A stretch of DNA of 43,534 nucleotides from Clostridia bacterium (lineage in GTDB: Bacteria; Bacillota; Clostridia; Christensenellales; Borkfalkiaceae): NCBI GenBank assembly GCA_017886545.1, contig JAGHJS010000066.1, positions 1-43,534 on the forward strand. Reading direction: 5' to 3'. A program made the position numbers and the translations under genes. Shown piece by piece: positions 1 to 7,587 of the stretch (position 1 is the first letter of the stretch; each line of letters starts with the position of its first letter). The notes beneath the pieces are model-generated. The model searched no databases and was not told the origin of the DNA. It saw only the letters and a list, made by a program, of their open reading frames with translations.

Positions 1-681
1 GATCATGTCGTCCACCATCAGGCACTTCTTTCCCTCGATGTCGCCGATGATGTGCATGACCTCCATCACGTTCGCCTTCGGGCGGCGCTTATCGATGATC
101 GCCATCTGGCAGTTGAGCTTCATGGCGACGTTGCGCGCGCGGGTGACGGAACCGATGGCCTGGGAAACGACGACAAAATTTTCGTCGATGATCTTTTTAT
201 TGCGGAAATAATTGTAGAGCGTAGGCCCGCCCAAAAGGTGATCGAGCGGGATATTGAAAAAGCCCTGGATCTGTGCGGCATGCAGGTCCATGGTCAGCAC
301 CCTGTCTGCCCCTGCCGCCGTGATGAGATCGGCAACGAGTTTTGCCGTGATGGGGTCGCGCGAACGCGCCTTCCTGTCCTGACGGGCATACCCGAAATAC
401 GGGATGACCGCCGTGATGCGCCCCGCGCTTGCGCGGCGGGCGGCGTCGATCATGATGAGCAGTTCCATCAGGTTGTCGGTGACGGGTGCGGACGTGGACT
501 GAATAATAAAGAGATCCCTGCCGCGCACCGTTTCATCCAGGTGCACGGAGGTCTCTCCGTCCGAAAAACGGCCCACTTCCACGCCGCCGAGCTCTGTGTT
601 GAGCTTTTTGGCGATCGCCTCCGCGAGGGGGTGGTTGGAATTGCCCGCAAACAGTTTGATCTCGTTGCCGTGCGTTATCAT
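1..681 (-). CDS. prs: Ribose-phosphate pyrophosphokinase, 3'-truncated by window edge
   Basis: This enzyme makes PRPP from ribose 5-phosphate and ATP for nucleotide, histidine and tryptophan synthesis in the cytoplasm. The first 227 residues of about 315 are present; the gene runs off the left edge. Visible family motifs are [14 protein letters not shown] (about residues 98-111), the metal-binding [11 protein letters not shown] (His134) and the flexible-loop region [14 protein letters not shown] (about 196-209). The segment normally reading SPDxG, whose Asp binds the metal, here reads SQAIG at 173-177. The ATG at 681 follows GGAGGTACAC and sits below a sigma-A promoter. The identity is secure; whether the odd loop changes activity is unknown. 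Confidence 0.93.
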   Translation of the reverse strand, partial: MITHGNEIKLFAGNSNHPLAEAIAKKLNTELGGVEVGRFSDGETSVHLDETVRGRDLFIIQSTSAPVTDNLMELLIMIDAARRASAGRITAVIPYFGYARQDRKARSRDPITAKLVADLITAAGADRVLTMDLHAAQIQGFFNIPLDHLLGGPTLYNYFRNKKIIDENFVVVSQAIGSVTRARNVAMKLNCQMAIIDKRRPKANVMEVMHIIGDIEGKKCLMVDDMI

Positions 682-756
682 GTGTACCTCCGAAAAAACG
701 CTATGCGCGTCTGCGCATACCGCGATCTTTGCCGCAGCCAAGAATACAAAATACGA

Positions 757-803
757 CGGCTTTTATAAAAATGAAAAGCCGAGGGCGAAACGTACCGTTC
801 GCC
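757..803 (-). promoter_or_regulatory. Two consecutive hairpins in the prs leader
   Basis: Within the untranslated leader of prs, 784-789 pairs with 798-803 (GGCGAA/TTCGCC) and 757-764 pairs with 774-781 (CGGCTTTT/AAAAGCCG, 9-base loop). There is no long T-run after either, so this looks more like a leader structure or mRNA stabiliser than a terminator. It matches no riboswitch class that I recognise. Confidence 0.4.
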
Positions 804-877
804 TTCCCCCATACGCGCCTTTGCGGCGCCCCGCAACGTTCACCGCGGTTTTCCCCTGCGGCAGCCGTTATAGGTAT

Positions 878-906
878 ATTGTAATTTGTTTGTATAAAAT
901 AGTCAA
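878..906 (-). promoter_or_regulatory. Sigma-A promoter of prs
   Basis: On the minus strand TTGACT (901-906) and TACAAT (878-883) are separated by exactly 17 bases. The predicted start near 871 gives a long leader of about 190 nt before the prs ATG. Confidence 0.75.
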
Positions 907-930
907 CCGTTTCGCGCCCGTCCGAAAAAT

Positions 931-1467
931 TTATTCGGCGGCGCCATCTCCGTCCGCTTCCCGCCCGTCCGCGGGAAGAGCGCCCTCCTGTTGCCCTTCG
1001 GCGCGCCGCTGCGCGGCGGTACGCGCGCGCATGGCGCGGAAAAACCCGCTCAAAAGCTCCGAGCACGCCTCGCCGAGTACGCCGCCCTCCACTTCGACGG
1101 TGTGGTTCAGAAGGTTGCTCGCCGCAAGTTCGTCCGTCATCGACCTTCCCTTCTGCTCGTACGCGCCGAAATACACTTTACGGATGCGCGCGTTGAGCGC
1201 CGCACCCATGCACATCGGGCAGGGTTCGAGGGTGACGTACAGGTCGCAGTCCTCCAGCCGCCAGCTGTTCAGCTTTTTGCAGGCGCGGTCGATGGCGTAC
1301 ATCTCGGCGTGCGAACTTGCAAGCTGCGTCTTCGCGCGGCGGTTGTGCCCGCGGCCGATGACTTTCCCGTTCAGCACGACCACCGCGCCGACGGGCACTT
1401 CCCCTTCGGCGAGCCCGCGTTCTGCCTGCCGCAGCGCCGCGCGCATGAATTTTATCTTGTCTTCCAT
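931..1467 (-). CDS. tadA: tRNA-specific adenosine deaminase TadA
   Basis: TadA deaminates adenosine 34 to inosine in tRNA-Arg(ACG). The zinc deaminase signature is complete: His53-Ala-Glu55 (SSHAEMYAI) and Cys83/Cys86 in EPCPMCMGA. The ATG at 1467 is preceded by GGAGGAATT; an upstream in-frame extension has no such site. The 178-residue product has an alanine- and glutamine-rich low-complexity tail from about residue 150 beyond the usual ~155-residue core. The gene start overlaps the end of the M14 peptidase gene by 16 bp, so the two are probably co-translated. The window also carries a tRNA-Pro with A34 (29476-29552), a conceivable second substrate. Confidence 0.95.
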   Translation of the reverse strand: MEDKIKFMRAALRQAERGLAEGEVPVGAVVVLNGKVIGRGHNRRAKTQLASSHAEMYAIDRACKKLNSWRLEDCDLYVTLEPCPMCMGAALNARIRKVYFGAYEQKGRSMTDELAASNLLNHTVEVEGGVLGEACSELLSGFFRAMRARTAAQRRAEGQQEGALPADGREADGDGAAE

Positions 1468-2282
1468 AATTCCTCCGAAAGGACGGCGAGAACGTCGGCA
1501 TTCGCGCCGAGGAGCTGCGGCAGCTCCGCTTCCTCCAGCGGGTGCGCCGCGCTCTCCCGCCCCGCCTCGATGGTAAAGGCGGGAATGCCGCACGTCTGAA
1601 TGCACCAATCTTTATACCCGCCGCTGCTGCCCGCAATGCGCCGCGCGGCATACCCCGTTGCGCGGGCGAGCGCTTCGGCGAGCGCGCCGTCCCGCGCCTC
1701 CCGTTCTCCCGTCTGCCCGTAGTGCCAGTAGATCTCTTCCCCCTTCGTATGATAGCTGACCGTAGCGTCGGGGGAAACTTCGAGTGTGAAGTCGCGCAGG
1801 GCGCGCGTTTCCGGCTCCGAAAAGGGCGCCGCGCCGATGTAATTTTCGGGGGCGGGCGCGCGCACGTTCTGCACGCCCCGCCCCCAGTCCGCGTCGAAAT
1901 TCACGTTCAGGTCGACGGCGTTCGCGTTCGCCTTCCAAAGGCGAAACCCGCCCCCGCCGATGCGGCGCAGGCTTTCCGCCCGCTCCCGCGGGAGCGTCTG
2001 TAAAAAGGCTTCGCCGCGCAGGGCGAGCGCCGCGCCGTCGGGATTGGTACAGGGCAAAAACCAGCACCCGCCCCGCGGTACGCCGCGGCGGATATGTTCG
2101 GGCGCAAGGAGCGCCGTCACCCACTCCCGCGCGTGGATGGCATACTGTACAATGAGCTGCGGGTATCCCTTTTCCCCGACGAACAGCGCCACGATCGGCT
2201 GCCCGCACACGCTCCTGCCGATCACCCGCTTTTCGCCGCTGCAGCTTTCGTAAAACGCGTATACTTTTTGCAGTGCATCCAT
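1452..2282 (-). CDS. M14-family zinc carboxypeptidase
   Basis: The 276-residue protein has the three M14 zinc ligands in the expected order: His50 and Glu53 (IHAREW), and His178 (VSYHTKG), plus the catalytic glutamate Glu239 in FTIEAGRE. It resembles the gamma-D-glutamyl-diaminopimelate peptidase branch, which trims cell-wall muropeptides, but the substrate cannot be read from the sequence. No signal peptide is visible, so it probably works in the cytoplasm on recycled peptides (inference). The ATG at 2282 is chosen over an in-frame TTG at 2306. It lies downstream of rlmH by 109 bp and overlaps tadA. Confidence 0.85.
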   Translation of the reverse strand: MDALQKVYAFYESCSGEKRVIGRSVCGQPIVALFVGEKGYPQLIVQYAIHAREWVTALLAPEHIRRGVPRGGCWFLPCTNPDGAALALRGEAFLQTLPRERAESLRRIGGGGFRLWKANANAVDLNVNFDADWGRGVQNVRAPAPENYIGAAPFSEPETRALRDFTLEVSPDATVSYHTKGEEIYWHYGQTGEREARDGALAEALARATGYAARRIAGSSGGYKDWCIQTCGIPAFTIEAGRESAAHPLEEAELPQLLGANADVLAVLSEELWKTR

Positions 2283-2356
2283 GCTTCCACTATATGGCGG
2301 AAGCAAAAATTCTGTCCGCGACGGGAGCTTTCAAATACAGCTGTCCGCGGCGGGAG
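2282..2356 (-). promoter_or_regulatory. Direct repeat and start-codon hairpin before the M14 gene
   Basis: Two 16-bp direct copies (15/16 identical) of a CTGTCCGCGRCGGGAG unit lie at 2312-2327 and 2341-2356. Next to the start, 2282-2290 can pair with 2297-2305 (8 of 9 pairs), which would fold the only purine-rich stretch before the ATG into a stem. Both lie in the rlmH-M14 gap. Function is unknown. Confidence 0.35.
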
Positions 2357-2391
2357 GGTCCGGATGCATCCGTCCCTATTGTATCCGCCCC

Positions 2392-2829
2392 TTATTTATG
2401 GTACTCCGCCCCCGCGTTGATCATATACGCGCGGTAGATCTGTTCGAGCAGAATAACGCGCATGAGCTGGTGCGGAAAGGTCATCGCCGAAAAGGAGAGC
2501 AGCATATCCGCGCGCTCCTTTACGCGCGCGTCCAATCCGCAGGAAGAGCCGATGACAAAGGTCACTTCCGCGCCCGCCGCGGCGAGCGCTTTCATTTTTG
2601 CGGCGAGCGCCTCGCTGGAAAGCCCCTTCCCCTCCACCGCCAGCACGACGACGAACCCGCGCAGGCGGGGCAGGATGGCCTCCGCCTCCTCGGCGAGGGT
2701 GCGGCGCTCGGGGAGTTCCTCCACCCTGACATCGGCAAAGCGGGAGAGCCGCTTGCAATACTCCGCGCAGGCGTCGGCATAAAATTTTTCTTTGCATTTG
2801 CCCACGCAGACGATACGCACCTTCTGCAT
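2392..2829 (-). CDS. rlmH: 23S rRNA (pseudouridine1915-N3)-methyltransferase RlmH
   Basis: RlmH is a SPOUT methyltransferase that uses SAM to methylate pseudouridine 1915 in helix 69 of 23S rRNA. The 145-residue product has the family N-terminus (MQKVRIVCVGK), the SAM-knot segment FVIGSSCGL (about 96-104) and the conserved C-terminus ending AGAEYHK; it is slightly short against the usual 155-160. Its ATG shares one base with the stop codon of the upstream CPBP gene (TGATG), which suggests translational coupling. Confidence 0.94.
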   Translation of the reverse strand: MQKVRIVCVGKCKEKFYADACAEYCKRLSRFADVRVEELPERRTLAEEAEAILPRLRGFVVVLAVEGKGLSSEALAAKMKALAAAGAEVTFVIGSSCGLDARVKERADMLLSFSAMTFPHQLMRVILLEQIYRAYMINAGAEYHK

Positions 2830-4019
2830 CACAGCACCCCCACGACGAACACATATACCCACATCACCGCGCACACGATGATGCCGGGCAGCGCAGGCTT
2901 TACGAACGCCTTGCACGGGACCTGCCGTTTTGTATTGCCGCGCTTGTCAAAAAAGAGCAGCCACACGAGCGAACCGACAAGGCAGAGCGCGGACAGCACA
3001 TAGATGGCGATCTCCCCGCCAAGCGGCACATGCCGTAAAAAAGAAAACCGCAGTTCCAGAACGATGAACGCGTTGTTCAGAAGATGCGCCGCGACGGCGG
3101 GCAGCAGCGAATCCGCGCGTATCGCAAGCAGCGTGAACGCCGCGCCGCAGATGAATTGGTAGATCGTCTGTTCGGGGTTCTGGTGAAAGAGCGAAAAGCA
3201 CAGCCCGCCCAGAAGGCAGGCGGCGGCGGTGCCGAGCGCCTTCATCCCCTCCAGCATCACGCCGCGGAAAATGCTCTCCTCCAAAAACGCGGGCAGCACG
3301 GCGACGACGGCGAGCGCGCCGACGATCCCCGCGCCCGCCATGGAGGGCAGCGAAGAGGCGTCGCTCATTCCGCCGCTGTACCCGATCAGTTCGAGCAGTT
3401 CGAGGAAATAGGAATTGACCTTATCCAGGCTGAACAAAAGCCCGAATTGCAGTGCGATCGCGATGAGGAAGTATTTCCAGCTCGTTTTACGGTAGCCGAA
3501 CGCGCGCGGCCTTTCCTTATAGATAAAGATGACCGCCGCAAGCGCCCCGACGTACAGAAGCTGGTATAAAAGGTAGGAGAGATACTTTGCGACCTCCGAC
3601 CCCGTGACCGCGCCGACTTCGGTATTCCCTGCCCGCGCGATGAGCATGACCGTGAGCGAATACACACAGTTCAGAAGCAGCATCCCGAGGACGACCGCCG
3701 AATAGAACCCGCCCGAAAGCCGCGCCCGCATATACAGCGGCGAACGCACCTGCGTCTGCTGCCCGTCCGCGCCGCCCGCGGAGGGCGCGGGAGCGCCGCC
3801 CGCAGGCAATTCTTCCGTATCCATCGGCCGCACCTGCACGGTGTGCCCCGAAAGGGGCGCGCCCCTTTCCGTTTCTTCCGAAAGCGAAGGAATGCGCGCG
3901 GCGCGCTCTTCTGCGCCCGTCTGTTCGGGACTTTTTTCCGTCTGTTCGGGGTTTCTATTCGCCTGTTCGGAATTTTTATTCGTCTGCTGCGGCGAAGCGC
4001 CGCCGTTGTTCCCGTTCAT
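2829..4019 (-). CDS. CPBP-family intramembrane metalloprotease (CAAX-like)
   Basis: A 396-residue polytopic membrane protein. A long charged cytoplasmic-type N-terminus (about 1-110) precedes roughly eight hydrophobic helices. The Abi/CPBP motifs are present in order: EESIFRG (EExxxR), FSLFH and HLLNNAF (HxxxN), the presumed metal ligands. Members act as membrane proteases, some in bacteriocin immunity or peptide processing; the substrate here is unknown. The N-terminus holds three to four 7-residue repeats ending in EQ, encoded by 21-bp DNA repeats (about 3920-3992). The predicted transcript starts within one or two bases of the ATG. It heads the unit CPBP-rlmH-M14-tadA. Confidence 0.87.
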   Translation of the reverse strand: MNGNNGGASPQQTNKNSEQANRNPEQTEKSPEQTGAEERAARIPSLSEETERGAPLSGHTVQVRPMDTEELPAGGAPAPSAGGADGQQTQVRSPLYMRARLSGGFYSAVVLGMLLLNCVYSLTVMLIARAGNTEVGAVTGSEVAKYLSYLLYQLLYVGALAAVIFIYKERPRAFGYRKTSWKYFLIAIALQFGLLFSLDKVNSYFLELLELIGYSGGMSDASSLPSMAGAGIVGALAVVAVLPAFLEESIFRGVMLEGMKALGTAAACLLGGLCFSLFHQNPEQTIYQFICGAAFTLLAIRADSLLPAVAAHLLNNAFIVLELRFSFLRHVPLGGEIAIYVLSALCLVGSLVWLLFFDKRGNTKRQVPCKAFVKPALPGIIVCAVMWVYVFVVGVL

Positions 4020-4026
4020 GTCCTCT

Positions 4027-4055
4027 ATTATACCGAAAAATTTTGCGCAAGTAAA
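4027..4055 (-). promoter_or_regulatory. Promoter of the CPBP-rlmH unit, probably leaderless
   Basis: On the minus strand TTTACT (4050-4055), 17-base spacer, TATAAT (4027-4032). The start point should fall at 4020-4021, directly beside the ATG at 4019, so the GAGGA next to the ATG would not be in the mRNA. Confidence 0.6.
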
Positions 4056-4083
4056 TAAAAACCTTTCCCTTTGCGCGAATTTC

Positions 4084-4092
4084 TGCTATAAT
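4084..4092 (+). promoter_or_regulatory. Extended -10 promoter of the fumarase operon
   Basis: TGCTATAAT at 4084-4092 is an extended -10 element; the -35 region (TTTCCC at 4064-4069) is poor, as is usual for this type. It is divergent from the CPBP promoter and 30 bp before the fumA ATG, which has a GGAGGAACAGC ribosome site. Confidence 0.6.
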
Positions 4093-4122
4093 CAGATAGG
4101 AAGAAACACACGGAGGAACAGC

Positions 4123-4965
4123 ATGCGCACGATACGGTCGGAAGAAGTGGAACAGGCAGTCTACAGGTTGGCGGAGGAAGCCTGCCTCGGCATCATCCCC
4201 TCCTGCATGCAGGCGATCGGGGAAGCCGCAGATCGGGAAGAAGCGGGCAGCGCGGCGCAGTTCGCCCTCGAAACGGTGCTTTTGAACGCGCGCACCGCCA
4301 AGGCGGAGCGCATGCCCGTCTGCCAGGACACGGGCTACGCCGTCATCCTCGCCGAGATCGGGCAGGACGTGCACATCGAAGGCGCACTCCTTGCGGACGC
4401 GGTGAACAGCGGCGTGCGCAGGGCGTATGAAGATTTTCGTTTCCGCAAGAGCGTGTGCGACCCGCTCACGCGCGTGAACACGGCGGACAATACCCCCGCC
4501 GCGCTGCACACCGAGATCGTTGCGGGCGATCGGCTGCGGCTCACCTTTTTGCCCAAGGGATTCGGCAGCGAAAACATGTCGCGCCTGTACATGCTCACCC
4601 CTTCGCAGGGCGTGCAGGGCGTGATCGACAGCATCGTCGAAACGGTGCGCCTTGCAGGGAGCAGGCCCTGCCCGCCCGTCGTGTGCGGGGTCGGGATCGG
4701 CGGCACTTTCGACACCTGCGCCTTTCTCGCCAAAAAGGCACTCACGCGCGAACTCGGCACACACAACCCGCGCGCGGACGTCGCCGCGATCGAGAGCGAG
4801 GCTTTGGAGCGCATCAACGCCCTGCACATCGGTCCGCAGGGGTTCGGCGGCAAGGTCACCGCGCTCGGCGTGCTGTGCGAAGTCGCACCCACGCACATCG
4901 CGGGGCTGCCCGTCGCCGTCAACATCCAGTGCCACTGCATGCGCGCCGCCAGGACCGAGCTGTAA
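4123..4965 (+). CDS. Class I fumarate hydratase, alpha subunit (4Fe-4S)
   Basis: This is the N-terminal half of the two-subunit oxygen-sensitive fumarase / tartrate dehydratase family, which interconverts fumarate and malate. The 280-residue product carries the three cluster cysteines in their usual contexts: MPVCQDTG, VVCGVGIGG and the C-terminal NIQCHCMRA. The length is typical for the alpha chain. The beta chain lies 736 bp downstream with an acetyltransferase gene between them. An L(+)-tartrate dehydratase TtdA role cannot be excluded from sequence alone, but the lone alpha/beta pair in a Clostridia-type genome favours fumarase. Confidence 0.92.
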   Translation: MRTIRSEEVEQAVYRLAEEACLGIIPSCMQAIGEAADREEAGSAAQFALETVLLNARTAKAERMPVCQDTGYAVILAEIGQDVHIEGALLADAVNSGVRRAYEDFRFRKSVCDPLTRVNTADNTPAALHTEIVAGDRLRLTFLPKGFGSENMSRLYMLTPSQGVQGVIDSIVETVRLAGSRPCPPVVCGVGIGGTFDTCAFLAKKALTRELGTHNPRADVAAIESEALERINALHIGPQGFGGKVTALGVLCEVAPTHIAGLPVAVNIQCHCMRAARTEL

Positions 4966-4990
4966 GCAAAAACAGCCTATATGCCGCATT

Positions 4991-5008
4991 TATGCGTCGC
5001 ATAGTACT
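4991..5008 (+). repeat. Short interspersed palindromic repeat, copy 1
   Basis: TATGCGTCGCATAGTACT lies between the fumarase alpha gene and the acetyltransferase gene. TATGC/GCATA can form a small stem. Two further copies with the same orientation and constant CATAGTACT end lie at 9850-9867 and 11900-11917. Confidence 0.5.
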
Positions 5009-5027
5009 CTGAATTTGAGGTGAAATA

Positions 5028-5705
5028 TTGAAATACACGGAAATTCCCGATAAAAACGCAGTCTTTCCGAACGAATACGGCACGACGGTCTTCCTCAAAA
5101 ACGTGGTCAAAGCGCCCAATGTTTTTATAGGCGACTACACCTATTACGACAGCGAGCAGGCGCCGGAGGCGTTCGAGCAGACGAATATTTTGTTCAACTA
5201 CCCCGTATTCGGCGATAAGCTTATCATCGGAAAATTCTGCCAGATCGCGCACGGCACCGTCTTTATCATGGGCGCGGCGAACCACAGGCTGGGCAGCGCC
5301 ACGACCTATCCGTTCAACGTGATGGGCGGCGATTGGCGGAAGATCAGCACGCCGCACATAGAGGAGCTGCCGCACAAGGGCGACACCGTCGTCGGCAACG
5401 ACGTATGGTTCGGCAGGTGCTGCACGGTGATGCCCGGCGTGAAGATCGGCGACGGCGCAATCGTCGCCGCGTGCTCGGTCGTGACGGGCGACGTAGCCCC
5501 CTACACCGTTGTGGGCGGCAACCCCGCGCGCCCGCTCAAAAAGCGGTTCGACGACGAGACGATCGCCCTTCTGGAGCGCCTGCGCTGGTGGGATCTTCCG
5601 CCCGAGGAGCTGACCGACCTGCTCCCCGTTTTATGCGATATCAACATGAAGAGCGCGGCCGAAAAGCTGCGCGCCTTCCTTGCCGAAAAGGAGAAACTGC
5701 AATGA
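5028..5705 (+). CDS. Vat-like hexapeptide-repeat O-acetyltransferase
   Basis: The 225-residue protein closely matches the layout of xenobiotic (streptogramin A, Vat) acetyltransferases: the YTYYDS start, the LIIGKFCQI beta-helix turn, the catalytic His86 in GAANHRLG, the TTYPFN loop, the KGDTVVGNDVWFG repeats, PGVKIGDGAIVAA, the VGGNPARPLKKRF hinge and the WWDLPPE tail. It would transfer acetyl from acetyl-CoA to a small hydroxylated molecule; whether that is an antibiotic is not shown. The start is a TTG at 5028 with GAGGTG 5 bases before it. Its stop overlaps the beta-fumarase ATG (ATGA). Confidence 0.85.
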   Translation: MKYTEIPDKNAVFPNEYGTTVFLKNVVKAPNVFIGDYTYYDSEQAPEAFEQTNILFNYPVFGDKLIIGKFCQIAHGTVFIMGAANHRLGSATTYPFNVMGGDWRKISTPHIEELPHKGDTVVGNDVWFGRCCTVMPGVKIGDGAIVAACSVVTGDVAPYTVVGGNPARPLKKRFDDETIALLERLRWWDLPPEELTDLLPVLCDINMKSAAEKLRAFLAEKEKLQ

Positions 5706-6226
5706 AGACCCTGACCCTTCCCCTCACGGACGAAGCCATCGAAGCCCTGCACGCGGGCGAAAGCGTGCTTTTGAGCGGCACGATCCTGACGGGGCGCGAC
5801 TGCGCGCACAAGCGCATCTGCGAGATGCTCGACCGCGGCGAAGAACTGCCCTTCCCCCTTAAAGGGCAGACCATCTATTACGCAGGCCCCTGCCCCGCAC
5901 CCGAAGGCAAGGCGTGCGGCAGCTGCGGCCCCACGACGAGTGCGCGCATGGACGCATACGCGCCGCGGCTTTTAGATCTCGGGCTGCGCGGCATGATCGG
6001 CAAGGGCGAGCGCAGCGCCGCCGTGTGCGAGGCGATCGTACAAAACGGCGCCGTCTACTTTGCCGCGATCGGCGGAGCGGGAGCGCTGTACGGAAACGCC
6101 GTGCAGAAAAGCGAGCTCGTCGCCTTCCCCGACCTTCTGAGCGAAGCGGTCTACCGCTTCACCGTCAAAGACTTCCCCTGCATCGTCGCCATCGACTGCC
6201 ATGGCGGGAACATCTACAAACGCTGA
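5702..6226 (+). CDS. Class I fumarate hydratase, beta subunit
   Basis: The 174-residue chain is the C-terminal half of class I fumarase. Substrate-site motifs are GPCPAPEG, SCGPTTSARMD (about 77-87), MIGKGERS and AIGGAGALYG. It would pair with the alpha chain at 4123-4965 to form the active hydratase. Its ATG overlaps the acetyltransferase stop by four bases, so its translation is probably coupled to that gene instead of to its own partner subunit, which is an unusual order. Confidence 0.92.
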   Translation: MKTLTLPLTDEAIEALHAGESVLLSGTILTGRDCAHKRICEMLDRGEELPFPLKGQTIYYAGPCPAPEGKACGSCGPTTSARMDAYAPRLLDLGLRGMIGKGERSAAVCEAIVQNGAVYFAAIGGAGALYGNAVQKSELVAFPDLLSEAVYRFTVKDFPCIVAIDCHGGNIYKR

Positions 6227-6245
6227 CCGCACGGAGACAGTTGCC

Positions 6246-6890
6246 ATGACGATCCGCATTGCAAACGGCGAATGCGTCGCCCGATCGCTGCAGAAGATCT
6301 TTCCGCAGGACGAGATCCTCCCCTTCAACGAAGCCATGTGCGAAGGCGAATATTGCCTGCCCGTCTACGGCGACGCTTTCTGCAGCATGCGCGCCGAGGC
6401 GTACGGCGTTTCGCTCACGGACTACCTGAAAAAATCGCCGCGCGGCGCGCTCCGCACGATCGGTCGCTTCGGTCGCGCAGAACTGTATTTTGACGGCGAT
6501 ATGTTTTGCGCCGTGAACGCTTTGACTTTGCTGGCTTTTCTCGAACAGGAGGGCTATTCGGGCGAACTATGGTTCAACCATATCGAACAGGACGCAAGTG
6601 CGACCGTCCTTTCCCGCTTCCCTCTGCCGAAAATCGGTTGGGTCGCGGCTTATAAATGCATTTTTCTGAAAAAGCAGCCCTGTAAAACGGGAGTTGCGCT
6701 TTTCGATGACGCGCTTCCGCTCTTTTTTGCATACAAGCAAACGGACAACGAACTGCTCCGCTATGCCCGCAAACACGCGGAAAGGGAAGAAAGCGCGCTG
6801 CTCCGCGACATTATGGAGCGATTCCGCCCCTATGGGCTGAGCGACTGCGCCGCAAAGCGGTTCATCGACCGCGCAAAAGAGCCGCTTTGA
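6246..6890 (+). CDS. Uncharacterised protein, possibly DUF1835-like
   Basis: I do not recognise this 214-residue protein with certainty. The N-terminus (TIRIANGECVARSLQ), the EILPFNEAMCEG segment and ELYFDGDMFCAVNAL followed by a leucine-rich helix resemble the DUF1835 domain found in small regulators of unknown function. It has no signal peptide or membrane helices and is cysteine-containing but without a metal motif. The ATG at 6246 follows CGGAGACAG, 19 bp after the fumarase beta stop, so it is probably the fourth gene of that operon. Its last codons are part of a short tandem duplication (6876-6944). Confidence 0.6.
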   Translation: MTIRIANGECVARSLQKIFPQDEILPFNEAMCEGEYCLPVYGDAFCSMRAEAYGVSLTDYLKKSPRGALRTIGRFGRAELYFDGDMFCAVNALTLLAFLEQEGYSGELWFNHIEQDASATVLSRFPLPKIGWVAAYKCIFLKKQPCKTGVALFDDALPLFFAYKQTDNELLRYARKHAEREESALLRDIMERFRPYGLSDCAAKRFIDRAKEPL

Positions 6891-6944
6891 TTTCGCTTCG
6901 CGCAGTCCTGTAAAGAGCCGTTTTGAGTTCGCACAGTCCTTTCC
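6876..6944 (+). repeat. Imperfect tandem duplication across a gene end
   Basis: AAAGAGCCGCTTTGA and its following bases (from 6876) recur as AAAGAGCCGTTTTGA from 6912, each followed by a CGCAGTCCT or CACAGTCCT block. The first copy contains the stop codon of the preceding gene; the second is noncoding. Confidence 0.5.
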
Positions 6945-6977
6945 GTTCAAAACAATTTTATCGATAAAGGAGGCCCT

Positions 6978-7514
6978 ATGAACACCTTTGAAGCCATTGC
7001 CGCGCGCGTTTCGGTGCGCGATTTTTCGGACGCGCCCGTGGAGCGCGAAAAGCTCGAACAGATCGTACAGGCAGCGCTGTTTGCGCCCGTCGGTATGAAA
7101 CGGTACGACAGCCTGCACCTGAGCGTGCTCAGTACGCATGCGGCGGTCGCAAAGTTTACCGCGCTTGCGCGCGAACAGTGCGGCGATCCTGCCGCCGACC
7201 CCGTGCACAATGCGGGTGCGCTCATCATCGTTTCGGGCAAACGCCCCGACGAGCACACCGAATACGCGAACGCGGGCTGCATGATCGAGAACATGCTGCT
7301 CGCCGCGACCGAACTGGAGCTGGGCAGCCTCTACGTGCAGGGCGCCGTGCGCGCGATGCGCGGCACGGCGCAGGAGGCAAAACTCCGCGCCCTTTTGAAC
7401 CTGCCCGAAGGGTTCACGCCCATCGGCTCCGCCGCGGTCGGCTATTGCAGCGAACAGCTTTCGCCCCGCACCGCCCCCAAAAACGACGTGACGAAGGTCG
7501 ACTATATCGACTGA
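6978..7514 (+). CDS. Nitroreductase-family FMN oxidoreductase
   Basis: The 178-residue protein begins with the family signature RVSVRDFSDAPVEREKLE (residues 10-27), where the Arg/Ser contact FMN phosphate, and has the dimer-interface segment ANAGCMIENMLLAATELELG (about 96-115) and PEGFTPIGSAAVGY near the end. Such enzymes reduce nitro groups, quinones or enones with NAD(P)H; the substrate cannot be inferred. A very strong AAAGGAGG lies 4 bases before the ATG. The gap of 87 bp from the upstream gene leaves open whether it is read from the fumarase promoter. Confidence 0.88.
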   Translation: MNTFEAIAARVSVRDFSDAPVEREKLEQIVQAALFAPVGMKRYDSLHLSVLSTHAAVAKFTALAREQCGDPAADPVHNAGALIIVSGKRPDEHTEYANAGCMIENMLLAATELELGSLYVQGAVRAMRGTAQEAKLRALLNLPEGFTPIGSAAVGYCSEQLSPRTAPKNDVTKVDYID

Positions 7515-7587
7515 ACAGACATTTTGACATCGTCTTTAATTCATTTAATGCAAAAAAGCAGATACGCATTACCACCTACGGAACGAC

